The notes: generated by a model from the sequence alone, not told the origin. Positions 1 through 6,053 are shown, counted from the stretch's first letter. The stretch: DNA of 6,840 nucleotides from Candidatus Woesebacteria bacterium (GCA_017993865.1 JAGOLU010000046.1:1-6840), one strand, 5' to 3'. Translations and numbers: made by a program.

Positions 1-1
1 C

Positions 2-118
2 CTCATACAATGGTTGGTGCATGTACAGCAAAAGGTATACGGATATGTCATGGAAGAAGAGGCTGTAGATATCGGGACAATAGAAGACGTGCAAAAGGCA
101 AATAGAATGGGGGTGTAA
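2..118 (+). CDS. C-terminal end of a sugar-nucleotidyltransferase-like protein (partial)
   Basis: An open frame enters from the left edge and stops at TAA 116-118, giving 38 visible residues. The tail contains VYGYVMEEEAVDIGTIEDVQ followed by KANRMGV. The pattern 'aromatic-G-Y-V ... DIGT-x-ED-x-x-x-AN' is the usual end of the nucleotidyltransferase core in NDP-sugar pyrophosphorylases (RfbA/ManC/GlmU-N-like), where the DIGTPEDY-x-x-AN stretch closes the sugar-1-phosphate binding domain. The protein ends right after this motif, so it has no C-terminal left-handed beta-helix acyltransferase domain. The substrate sugar and nucleotide cannot be read from this fragment. The argHG promoter starts 16 nt after the stop, so this gene is probably a separate unit from argHG. 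Confidence 0.6.
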   Translation, partial: LIQWLVHVQQKVYGYVMEEEAVDIGTIEDVQKANRMGV

Positions 119-134
119 CAGCATGAGATCCACA

Positions 135-163
135 TTGACAAACCATTCGGTCAAGAGTAGAAT
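135..163 (+). promoter_or_regulatory. sigma70-type promoter of the argHG T-box leader
   Basis: TTGACA (135-140) is a perfect -35 hexamer. It is followed by exactly 17 nt and TAGAAT (158-163), one mismatch from the -10 consensus TATAAT. The predicted transcription start is about 170-172. This places the whole T-box leader downstream of the start, as the attenuation model requires. It is the strongest promoter-like sequence I find in the window. Confidence 0.8.
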
Positions 164-169
164 CACAAT

Positions 170-383
170 TCAATGAATCTGGAGTCGCGATCCAGTAAGA
201 ATGAGAGAGGAAATGCTCTCCGGAAGATATACCGGAAAAATCATATCAGTCGTTCTTTGTCCTCAAGACTTATGACGATACAAAGAGCCCGCGTGACGAA
301 AGTCACTCAGGAATCAAGGTGGTACCACGGAGAATCCGTCCTTGAAGACAATATACTTATTGTTTTCAGTGACGGATTTTTTT
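170..383 (+). ncRNA. T-box riboswitch (tRNA-sensing leader) of argHG
   Basis: The 5' leader of argHG contains the T-box signature GGTGGTACCACGG (318-330; family consensus AGGGTGGNACCGCG). The antiterminator is complete. Helix A1 is TCAAGG (314-319) with CCTTGA (340-345). The 7-nt bulge is TGGTACC (320-326). Helix A2 is ACGGA (327-331) with TCCGT (335-339), closed by GAA. In this family the bulge UGGN pairs with the tRNA 3' end NCCA. Here UGGU calls for ACCA, so discriminator base A. Upstream, GTGAC-GAAA-GTCAC (293-306) fits stem III. GTTCTTTGT (252-260) with ACAAAGAGC (280-288) is a second long stem. AGTAA (194-198), GAGAG/CTCTC (205-209/216-220) and CCGG-8 nt-CCGG (220-235) lie in the stem I region, but the canonical long stem I with AG bulge and distal loop is not clear. 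An AGA triplet (225-227) sits in that 8-nt loop. Amino-acid specificity is inferred as arginine mainly from the genes. Confidence 0.9.
335..383 (+). terminator. Intrinsic terminator of the T-box switch
   Basis: TCCGTC (335-340) pairs with GACGGA (371-376). After a 2-nt internal mismatch, an 11-bp inner helix forms: TGAAGACAATA (343-353) with TATTGTTTTCA (358-368), containing one G-T pair and loop TACT. Seven T residues follow (377-383). The left arm uses the same bases as the 3' arms of antiterminator helices A1 and A2 (335-345), so the two structures are mutually exclusive. The T tract ends 3 nt before the argH ATG. Confidence 0.9.
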
Positions 384-386
384 ATT

Positions 387-1742
387 ATGAAAAAACTTTG
401 GGAGAAAAATACCAAATCAAAAATGCACGCATCGCTTGAGCGGTTCGAAACTGCCGACGATCTCGTATACGACAATCTTCTCACAGAGGCTGACATTTAC
501 GGCTCAGCGGCGCACGCAAGAATGCTTGGGTCTATCAAAATCCTCAAAAAAACTGAGGTAAACAAACTACTAGATGCACTTCAACTAATACTCAAGAAAT
601 ACAAAGATGATTCATTCGGTCTCGAGCTTGGTGATGAAGATATTCATACAAAAATTGAGAATGAACTCGTTCGGCTCACGGGAGATACTGGAAAGAAGAT
701 CCATACCGGGAGGTCTCGGAACGATCAAGTACTTCTTGATATGCGGATTTTTAGCAAACAGCAGCTATTTCAGGTCAAAGGACAGGTGCTTTCTGTCACT
801 CAACTTTTCATTCAGTGTGCTCAAAAATGGAAGGATGTGCCTATGCCAGGCTATACGCACATGCAAAAAGCCATGCCATCATCGGTCGGTTTATGGTTTG
901 GTGCATACGCTGAATCGCTTGCGGATAGTCTCAAACTTCTCGACACTGCATTCGACCTCGTTGACCAATCGCCTCTGGGGTCAGGAGCTGCATATGGCGT
1001 CACCCTGCCTCTTGATAGGCAGATGACTGCAGATTTGCTTGGATTTGCGAAGGTGCAAAATAACTCTTTGTATTGTCAAAACAGCAGAGGCAAAATAGAG
1101 GCCGCGGCACTCTTCGCACTGATGAACGTCACAGCAGACATTTCTCGGTTTGCGTCTGATGTGTTGCTCTTCACGACAAACGAATTCGACTTTTTCAGCG
1201 TAGATGGATCAGTTTGCACCGGAAGCAGTATCATGCCACAGAAACAAAATGTAGACATTGCTGAGTTATTGCGATCCAAAGCACATATTATGTTTGGGTA
1301 TTTCACTCAGGTGTATTCAATGAGTCTTAACCTACCTTCAGGGTACAATCGAGATCTCCAAGATACTAAAAAACCATATATGGAAGCATTCGCTCTCGCA
1401 TCAGATGTGTTAACGGTTGCGGAGCTATTGGTCACAAACATTACCCCAAACACGGAGGTGCTCACCTCGTGTATGACCAAAGAGCTGTACGCAACATCGC
1501 TTGCGTACGACTATGTAGCGCAAGGGAAACCGTTTAGATTGGCATATCAGGAGGTTGGGGAGAACTTAGACAAGATACCTCAATTCGACACTCAAAAGGA
1601 GTTGCAGAAGAGCTTACATCTCGGCTCCACCGGAAACCTAAACCTTACAGGTTTGGAAAAATCAATCCAACAAGAATTCAATAATGTACAAAAACAACAG
1701 AGACATTGGGAACAGCAATTATTGTCTCTTTTAGAAATTTAA
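387..1742 (+). CDS. argH: Argininosuccinate lyase
   Basis: Cytosolic enzyme splitting argininosuccinate into arginine and fumarate, the last step of arginine synthesis. The 451-residue length fits the family (about 450-470). It belongs to the fumarase/aspartase superfamily: EDIH (84-87), HTGRSRNDQ (106-114, substrate binding), PGYTHMQ (154-160, His158 the usual catalytic-base region) and the signature GSSIMPQKQN (279-288) with the mobile-loop serine. The usual MPQKKNPD reads MPQKQNVD here, a mild departure with the core S-S, M, K and N kept. The N-terminus MKKLWEKN aligns with the usual M-x-LW start, which favours ATG 387 over the in-frame TTG 342 inside the terminator hairpin. No good Shine-Dalgarno is visible; the only purine-rich stretch, GACGGA (371-376), is the 3' arm of the terminator. 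It is the first gene of the T-box operon, with argG 10 nt downstream. No other arginine-pathway gene is in the window. Confidence 0.96.
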   Translation: MKKLWEKNTKSKMHASLERFETADDLVYDNLLTEADIYGSAAHARMLGSIKILKKTEVNKLLDALQLILKKYKDDSFGLELGDEDIHTKIENELVRLTGDTGKKIHTGRSRNDQVLLDMRIFSKQQLFQVKGQVLSVTQLFIQCAQKWKDVPMPGYTHMQKAMPSSVGLWFGAYAESLADSLKLLDTAFDLVDQSPLGSGAAYGVTLPLDRQMTADLLGFAKVQNNSLYCQNSRGKIEAAALFALMNVTADISRFASDVLLFTTNEFDFFSVDGSVCTGSSIMPQKQNVDIAELLRSKAHIMFGYFTQVYSMSLNLPSGYNRDLQDTKKPYMEAFALASDVLTVAELLVTNITPNTEVLTSCMTKELYATSLAYDYVAQGKPFRLAYQEVGENLDKIPQFDTQKELQKSLHLGSTGNLNLTGLEKSIQQEFNNVQKQQRHWEQQLLSLLEI

Positions 1743-1752
1743 TATTCTCAAT

Positions 1753-3006
1753 ATGAATACTAAAACAAAATATCAGAAAGTCTCCTCATACGAGGCACAG
1801 AAAGGTAGTGTTAATAAAGTGGTAATGATGTTCTCAGGTGGTCTGGACACTTCAGTTATGCTCAAGTGGATAAAAGATCAATACGGGGTGCCTATAGTTG
1901 CACTCACCTTTGATATTGGTCAGCAAAAGGATGACCTAGAAGCTGTACGAATAAAAGCGCTGAAACTTGGTGCGGTAGAAGCGATCATCATGGATATCAA
2001 GGATCGATTTGCAGAAGAATTTATCGCAAAAGGAATCAAGGCAAATGCCTCGTACCAGGGGGATTATCACCTCTCGACACCGATGGGGCGGGCAGTGTGC
2101 TCTAAGGCCGCAGTTGAGGTCGCACATAAGATGAACGCGAATTGTATCGCACATGGGTGCACGGGCAAAGGCAATGATCAGGTCAGATTTGAAGGCTATA
2201 TTTTGACGCAAGATGCAGATATGAAAATAATAGCCCCAGTCCGAGAGTGGATGCTTGACCGAAACGATGAAATTGATTTTGCCATAAAACATGGGATAGA
2301 TGTTCCTGCCAGAAAAGATTTTCCGTATAGCGTCGACGACAATATGTGGGGCATGACCTGGGAGGGTGGTGAAGTAGAGTTCCCCAATGTAATATCTCCC
2401 ATCGAGAATTTTCTTACCACGTACACACTAGGCTCAAAGGCTCCAGATAAAGAAGAGTTAGTAAAAGTAACATTCACAAAAGGCATCCCCACTGCAGTGA
2501 ACGATAAGAAAATGAAACTTGCAGATTGTATTATGAAGCTCAATGAAATTGGCGGCAAACATGGAGTAGGTGTTACTCATATGTTTGAGGATAGGCTGGT
2601 AGGTCTCAAAAACGGAGGAGTGTATGAACAACCAGGCGCACATATTATTATCGAGGCACACAAAGCTCTCGAGAAATATGTATCAACTCGGCGGTTAAAC
2701 GAACTGAAAGCTCAGCTCGATATTCAATGGGGATATTTGTGCTATGGTGCACTTTGGTATGATCCCATTATGGATGCAATTAACGCATTCAATGACAAAG
2801 TGAATGAAATAGTGGACGGAGTAATTACGGTTAAGCTCTATAAGGGGTCAGTTACGATCGTTGCGATGGAGTCGCCCTATGGATTGAGCCACACATCGTT
2901 TAACAATAATGAAGGGTACGATTTCAACGTCAACGCAAGTGCGGGGTTCACCGAGATTTATAGTTTGCAGATGAAACTAGCAAATCAGGTTAAGAAGGGG
3001 AAATAG
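1753..3006 (+). CDS. argG: Argininosuccinate synthase
   Basis: Joins citrulline and aspartate using ATP (giving AMP + PPi) to make argininosuccinate, the substrate of the ArgH encoded just upstream. The 417-residue length is close to the family's usual 400-450. The N-type ATP-pyrophosphatase P-loop SGGLDTS is at residues 28-34. HGCTGKGNDQVRFE at 134-147 is the conserved nucleotide/citrulline-binding block. Further family matches are YSVDDNMWG near 194-202, EDRLVGLK and YEQPGA in the middle, and KGSVTIV with SPYGLSH near the C-terminus. About 18 residues precede the first core strand, a short extra N-terminal extension. ATG 1753 follows the argH stop by 10 nt without a clear ribosome binding site, so translation may depend on readthrough from argH. 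The 3' end overlaps the convergent CofE-like gene by 17 nt. Expression should follow the T-box switch. Confidence 0.97.
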   Translation: MNTKTKYQKVSSYEAQKGSVNKVVMMFSGGLDTSVMLKWIKDQYGVPIVALTFDIGQQKDDLEAVRIKALKLGAVEAIIMDIKDRFAEEFIAKGIKANASYQGDYHLSTPMGRAVCSKAAVEVAHKMNANCIAHGCTGKGNDQVRFEGYILTQDADMKIIAPVREWMLDRNDEIDFAIKHGIDVPARKDFPYSVDDNMWGMTWEGGEVEFPNVISPIENFLTTYTLGSKAPDKEELVKVTFTKGIPTAVNDKKMKLADCIMKLNEIGGKHGVGVTHMFEDRLVGLKNGGVYEQPGAHIIIEAHKALEKYVSTRRLNELKAQLDIQWGYLCYGALWYDPIMDAINAFNDKVNEIVDGVITVKLYKGSVTIVAMESPYGLSHTSFNNNEGYDFNVNASAGFTEIYSLQMKLANQVKKGK

Positions 3007-3727
3007 AAAGCCCCTTTTTCCACTCCACCTTCGTAAGCATGGGCGCATATATGTCGGATTCTATGTCGATTGGATCAATGATGTTGGGTTTGTCTGTAAA
3101 TTCTACAAATGGCACATCCTCGATGATGGCGTTCGGTGACTGCTCACCTCCTTCACCCATAACAAGTACTGCACTCGCGGCGAGACCTTCCGCAATGTTT
3201 GCTTGAGTGTGTATGAGAGGTCTCCCGAATATATCCTTGACTCCGATATAGCTTCTGAGACCCATAAATCCTGCATGTGAAATCGCAGTGCCATATACTC
3301 CCCACCGGAGAGGCATTGATCTACTATCGGTGATGACAACTCCCAGATTTTGTATGGAATTCTTTTCCATCAGATATTTGCGTATATGGACTGCTGAAGC
3401 TATAGGGTCTTTGGGCCAGAGAATATAGTACCCATGACCATTAGATTCATCGATACCGGCATTGACGGTAAGCGTATTGTGCTTTATTGTAAGCGATAGG
3501 CCATACGTATTATCTGGTGGTAAGTAATACTCCGACTCTGAGATGATAAGATCATACTTTGAGATGGTCTCCATCTGAATCACCGATCTTTCACAAATAG
3601 ACACAACTTTAGATGTGATTGCAACGATTGAGTGATCGTGAAGTGGTGGAATGTACATTTCTATAAATTCGTCCAGAGTTGTTGTATTAGGTAATATGGC
3701 CTTCGTCTGTAAAGGAGTAATGTTCAT
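2990..3727 (-). CDS. CofE-like gamma-glutamyl ligase (putative folate/F420 family)
   Basis: 245 residues of the CofE family, GTP-dependent enzymes that add L-glutamate to coenzyme F420-0; related proteins in CPR bacteria are usually annotated as putative folate-metabolism gamma-glutamate ligases. Family features in order: VAITSKVVS (35-43, as in the V-x-x-KIVSK segment), NAGIDESN (89-96), ITDSRS (132-137), GVKDIFGRP (162-170, the D-x-FGRP metal/nucleotide region), TQANIAEGLAASA (174-186) and GEGGEQSP (191-198). It is a single domain, without the FMN-reductase half found in actinobacterial FbiB. The start ATG overlaps the stop of the DHFR-type gene as ATGA (3724-3727) with no Shine-Dalgarno, so translation is probably coupled. 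The adjacent reductase favours tetrahydrofolate as acceptor, and no F420 gene is seen here. Family assignment is firm; the substrate is inferred. Confidence 0.85.
   Translation of the reverse strand: MNITPLQTKAILPNTTTLDEFIEMYIPPLHDHSIVAITSKVVSICERSVIQMETISKYDLIISESEYYLPPDNTYGLSLTIKHNTLTVNAGIDESNGHGYYILWPKDPIASAVHIRKYLMEKNSIQNLGVVITDSRSMPLRWGVYGTAISHAGFMGLRSYIGVKDIFGRPLIHTQANIAEGLAASAVLVMGEGGEQSPNAIIEDVPFVEFTDKPNIIDPIDIESDIYAPMLTKVEWKKGLSISPS
2995..3019. terminator. Bidirectional terminator between argG and the CofE-like gene
   Basis: AAGGGG (2995-3000) pairs with CCCCTT (3011-3016) around a 10-nt loop, and T residues run 3015-3019, giving a terminator for argG on the plus strand. Read on the minus strand, the same hairpin is followed by TTCTTAA, a weaker T-rich tail. 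The hairpin lies inside the coding ends of both convergent genes: the argG stop codon is in its loop region. Confidence 0.65.
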
Positions 3728-4260
3728 AAATTGTTCAATAATTTGTAATGGAGTAAAAGCGAACCTCGGGTATTGATCTGATCAGCAGTCATAAGCTTAA
3801 GTCGGGCCACGCCGGGATACGCTTCCACAAAGGGAGTCCCGCTCCCAAAAACATACGGCTCAACCGTGACGCACAGATCGGTCACCAAGTGTTCTTGAAG
3901 GAAAAGTGTATGAATAGAAGCACCTCCAGCAATAAGTATCGATTGGCGTCCTCTCTCTCGCAAATCGGTGATGATGTCGGCAGGATTCTTACTCGTAAAC
4001 TCTAATTCATCTTTCATATTCACATGTGAGTACACTGTTGGCTTCGTAGTCATAACAATACGAAGCACCTTGGGCCTGAGATGTAGTTTACCTCGCACGG
4101 CGGCATATGTTTTTCTCCCCATGACAACAGCATCGGATTTCGATACCTTCGCATTGAATTGAGCCAGATCTTCTGCAGATGCCCATTGTTTTGGTCCACC
4201 CAGAATGTCTGAGGTGATGAGTCCGTTTGCACTCATTACCGCGATAATAGTAACGTTCAT
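3724..4260 (-). CDS. Dihydrofolate reductase / RibD C-terminal family protein
   Basis: 178 residues with the DHFR-fold pattern of NADPH-dependent pterin or pyrimidine reductases. The N-terminal strand IIAVMSANGLIT (5-16) matches the 'S-x-(D/N)G-x-I' start. QWASAEDLAQF (25-35) resembles the 'PW-x-x-x-EDL-x-x-F' helix of true DHFR. VVMGRKTY (45-52) and LIAGGASI (109-116) are the two NADPH-binding segments, and EPYVFGSGTPF (134-144) is the closing P-x-x-x-G-x-G strand. It could reduce dihydrofolate, or be a RibD-C-like deaminoreductase without its deaminase half; the ED motif and the neighbouring CofE-like ligase favour a folate role. ATG 4260 overlaps the stop of the transporter gene as ATGA (4257-4260), and a perfect AGGAGG lies 9 nt upstream. 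Middle gene of a three-gene operon. Confidence 0.8.
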   Translation of the reverse strand: MNVTIIAVMSANGLITSDILGGPKQWASAEDLAQFNAKVSKSDAVVMGRKTYAAVRGKLHLRPKVLRIVMTTKPTVYSHVNMKDELEFTSKNPADIITDLRERGRQSILIAGGASIHTLFLQEHLVTDLCVTVEPYVFGSGTPFVEAYPGVARLKLMTADQINTRGSLLLHYKLLNNL

Positions 4261-4913
4261 GCTTTAGACCCTCCTCTCAACCATCGAACGCCTAGATATA
4301 CAAAGGGCGTCTCGATAATGGACATGCAGCATTTAACAAGCCAATAGGGGAGCACAATACTTGCAAGGAACGTCACATTGTGTGAAAATCCAGTACTAAA
4401 CGAATAGAAGGCGAGCGTCATAAACACTGTGGTATCTATCCCCTGCGATATAATGTTTGAAACATTATTACGAAGCCACAAACGCTTCGTCCCGAGACGT
4501 TTACGGAGTTTCTGAAAAATGAGTATATCTGATACATCGGCAAGTGCGAATGCACAAAGGCTCGCAAACGATATCCTCAACGACTGACTAAATACGCTTA
4601 CGTATGCACTGTTTTGAGCAATGAATCTTTTCGCTGGTGGAAGTATTGTCACCAACAAAGAAAAGAACATGTTGAATGCTATCATGACGAGTCCAGATCG
4701 CACCATATTCTTGGATTTTTCAAATCCACATACTTCGATAATCACATCATTTATAGTGAAAATAAGGGGCAGGGTGAATAACGCAACACTTGCGTTGAAT
4801 TGCATCCCGAATAAGTTCACCAAAGGAATTACTTTCGACCCCATTAGCTCAGATACTACGATACAAGTTCCGTATAACATGATAAGAAATTCGACTTTAT
4901 GTTCTAGTTGCAT
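4257..4913 (-). CDS. yhhQ: Queuosine-precursor transporter, YhhQ/VUT family
   Basis: Multi-spanning inner-membrane protein of 218 residues (YhhQ of E. coli is about 220), a family shown to import 7-deazaguanine precursors such as preQ0/preQ1. Hydrophobic stretches lie near residues 8-24, 31-53, 72-92, 113-134, 157-172 and 181-203, giving about six membrane segments. Family motifs: IND-x-x-x-E (54-60, in place of the common 'D-x-x-x-E-x-YG'), RISFASLCAFALAD (113-126), FQKLRKR (133-139) and WLRNNVSNIISQGIDT (146-161). I chose ATG 4913; an in-frame TTG at 4922 would add three residues. Neither has a clear Shine-Dalgarno. It is the first gene of the operon with the DHFR-type and CofE-like genes. 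Because its substrate is a GTP-derived 7-deazapurine, it sits logically beside pterin metabolism, although the exact cargo could also be another vitamin-like compound. Confidence 0.88.
   Translation of the reverse strand: MQLEHKVEFLIMLYGTCIVVSELMGSKVIPLVNLFGMQFNASVALFTLPLIFTINDVIIEVCGFEKSKNMVRSGLVMIAFNMFFSLLVTILPPAKRFIAQNSAYVSVFSQSLRISFASLCAFALADVSDILIFQKLRKRLGTKRLWLRNNVSNIISQGIDTTVFMTLAFYSFSTGFSHNVTFLASIVLPYWLVKCCMSIIETPFVYLGVRWLRGGSKA
4270..4275 (-). promoter_or_regulatory. Ribosome binding site of the DHFR-type gene
   Basis: On the minus strand AGGAGG ends 9 nt before ATG 4260 and lies inside the last codons of the transporter gene. It fixes the start of the DHFR-type gene and is the only perfect Shine-Dalgarno I see in the window, showing that the organism uses this mode of initiation even though most other starts here lack it. 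Confidence 0.75.
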
Positions 4914-5099
4914 GGAATGCAAATTAACTAATAAAAGTTACAGAAGAAAGTTCGTGTGATTATGCGCAGTGAGGAGAGTAGTTGTTGAGTGGATCGACTC
5001 GATCATTCATGGGCGTTATACATACTGGTAGGTTGTTTGGAAACGAGAGCATTGTAGTAGATGGAAATCTGAAATGCAAAATGTAATTACACCCTACGG

Positions 5100-5984
5100 T
5101 CAGGATGTTGTTCTTATGACTGGTTCGGCTGCCGTTGTTGCAAACGTTGAGCCGAGCCATTGCTCATGTGCCGCTTGAAACGAGCGCTTTTTCGGTTCTC
5201 TATCATCCTCGCTATATTTATCATACACTTCATCCTGATTAGCATTTTCAAATGCTTGGGATACCCGAACGTTATTCATACTTAGGAAAGCTCGTATTGG
5301 TGGATATATCTCGGAGTACTTCAATAATGTCGGTATTTGGTTCAAAAGGACATTATTGGTTAACCATCGTAAGTTATCTTTGTTCTCTTCTTCTACTTCC
5401 TCTAATGAACCCAATGCATTTAATCCTGTCCGTAAATATCCTATTCTTTCTATTGCATTGAACGCTTTTCCTAATTTGGATTCTCTGTTTGGAAGGACAT
5501 CTGTAACGACTTTATGTATTCGTGTTCGGATATCGGGCGTCTCTGGGAAAAGCTCGCTTATGATTCTCTGTATAGAGGTCTGCTCCTCGGCCTCATCAAT
5601 ATCTGTCTTCTTGTCAAAAGTTATATCACCTACCACAGCCTCACCCCAATCATGAACGATGGCAGTAAGCAGGAGATCCTCTTGTTCCTCGTGAGAAAAG
5701 GTCAGTTCTCTAGTTTGTCCCTCGGGAGCATCGTTGCAATAGCGGATAAACTGACGCGTGAGACCATATGTCAACCTCATGTGCTCTAGATTATTTACAT
5801 CAGCTCCGAGCATCCTCGTCCATTGCTCTTTGGTCATAGATGATGGTCTATACTGATCGTAACGAACACTATGTGCTAATTTTTTCCCATAATTAGCATT
5901 CTTGAAGATAGTGTGCACATCACTAAACCCCACCTCTTGACTACCAGGCCTAAATGATTTGGGGATTGGATATACCTCTACCAT
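5100..5984 (-). CDS. HD-domain phosphohydrolase (YfbR/HDDC2-like)
   Basis: 294 residues. Metal-binding HD motifs are visible: EH68 on the first helix, HD at 111-112 in AIVHDWGEAVVGDIT, with E115 and GD 119-120. H-D-x-x-E-x-x-x-GD is the pattern of YfbR/HDDC2-type 5'-nucleotidases acting on (deoxy)nucleoside monophosphates. The fourth ligand, normally an Asp in an 'A-D-x-x-x-Y' helix, is unclear: the candidate segment AFNAIERIGYL (174-184) has Glu179 there. The ~60-residue extension before the first ligand helix and the acidic, low-complexity C-terminal tail (about 240-294) make it longer than YfbR (about 200). ATG 5984 has no Shine-Dalgarno, but a -10 element sits 7 nt upstream, suggesting a leaderless or nearly leaderless mRNA. 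It stands alone: yhhQ starts 186 nt beyond its stop, and the ATP-grasp gene is divergent. The biological substrate is not determined by the sequence. Confidence 0.75.
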   Translation of the reverse strand: MVEVYPIPKSFRPGSQEVGFSDVHTIFKNANYGKKLAHSVRYDQYRPSSMTKEQWTRMLGADVNNLEHMRLTYGLTRQFIRYCNDAPEGQTRELTFSHEEQEDLLLTAIVHDWGEAVVGDITFDKKTDIDEAEEQTSIQRIISELFPETPDIRTRIHKVVTDVLPNRESKLGKAFNAIERIGYLRTGLNALGSLEEVEEENKDNLRWLTNNVLLNQIPTLLKYSEIYPPIRAFLSMNNVRVSQAFENANQDEVYDKYSEDDREPKKRSFQAAHEQWLGSTFATTAAEPVIRTTS

Positions 5985-5991
5985 AGGATAG

Positions 5992-5997
5992 ATTATA
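5992..5997 (-). promoter_or_regulatory. -10 element of the HD-domain gene
   Basis: A perfect TATAAT on the minus strand (5997 to 5992) ends 7 nt before ATG 5984, which would put the transcription start at about 5985-5986. No good -35 hexamer is found 16-18 nt upstream. Support is the perfect -10 and its location only. Confidence 0.45.
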
Positions 5998-6018
5998 CAA
6001 TACTCGAGATAATTGGGA

Positions 6019-6024
6019 TATACT
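6019..6024 (+). promoter_or_regulatory. Possible -10 element of the ATP-grasp gene
   Basis: TATACT is one mismatch from TATAAT and lies 29 nt before ATG 6054, predicting a start near 6031 and a leader of about 23 nt. The -35 position (around 5996-6001) is poor and overlaps the -10 region of the divergent HD gene, so the two promoters may compete. Confidence 0.35.
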
Positions 6025-6053
6025 ATGTGCGTTAGTTAGCAAATTTCCAATAC

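Noticed and set aside
342..386. Extended argH start at TTG 342
   Set aside because: These codons lie inside the antiterminator/terminator; the ArgH family N-terminus M-x-LW aligns with ATG 387.
173..439. 88-residue open frame from ATG 173 through the leader
   Set aside because: It runs across the T-box helices and terminator and into argH in another frame; its composition follows RNA structure and it has no recognisable domain.
607..1026. 139-residue plus-strand frame inside argH
   Set aside because: Fully inside argH, which has continuous family motifs; an alternate-frame shadow.
2990..3727. Assignment of the ligase to F420 biosynthesis
   Set aside because: No F420 gene is visible nearby and the operon partner is DHFR-like, so only the family name is kept and the substrate is left open.
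4914..4922. TTG 4922 as the yhhQ start
   Set aside because: Adds only three residues, has no ribosome binding site, and ATG 4913 is a standard start at the family's usual length. It cannot be fully excluded.
4923..5099. preQ1 riboswitch before yhhQ
   Set aside because: Searched by eye on the minus strand for the preQ1-I core (GGUUC ... CCC ... AAAAAACUA-like tail); not present.
4960..5160. 66-residue minus-strand frame overlapping the 3' end of the HD gene
   Set aside because: No domain, no ribosome binding site, and it overlaps the well-supported HD frame; probably chance.
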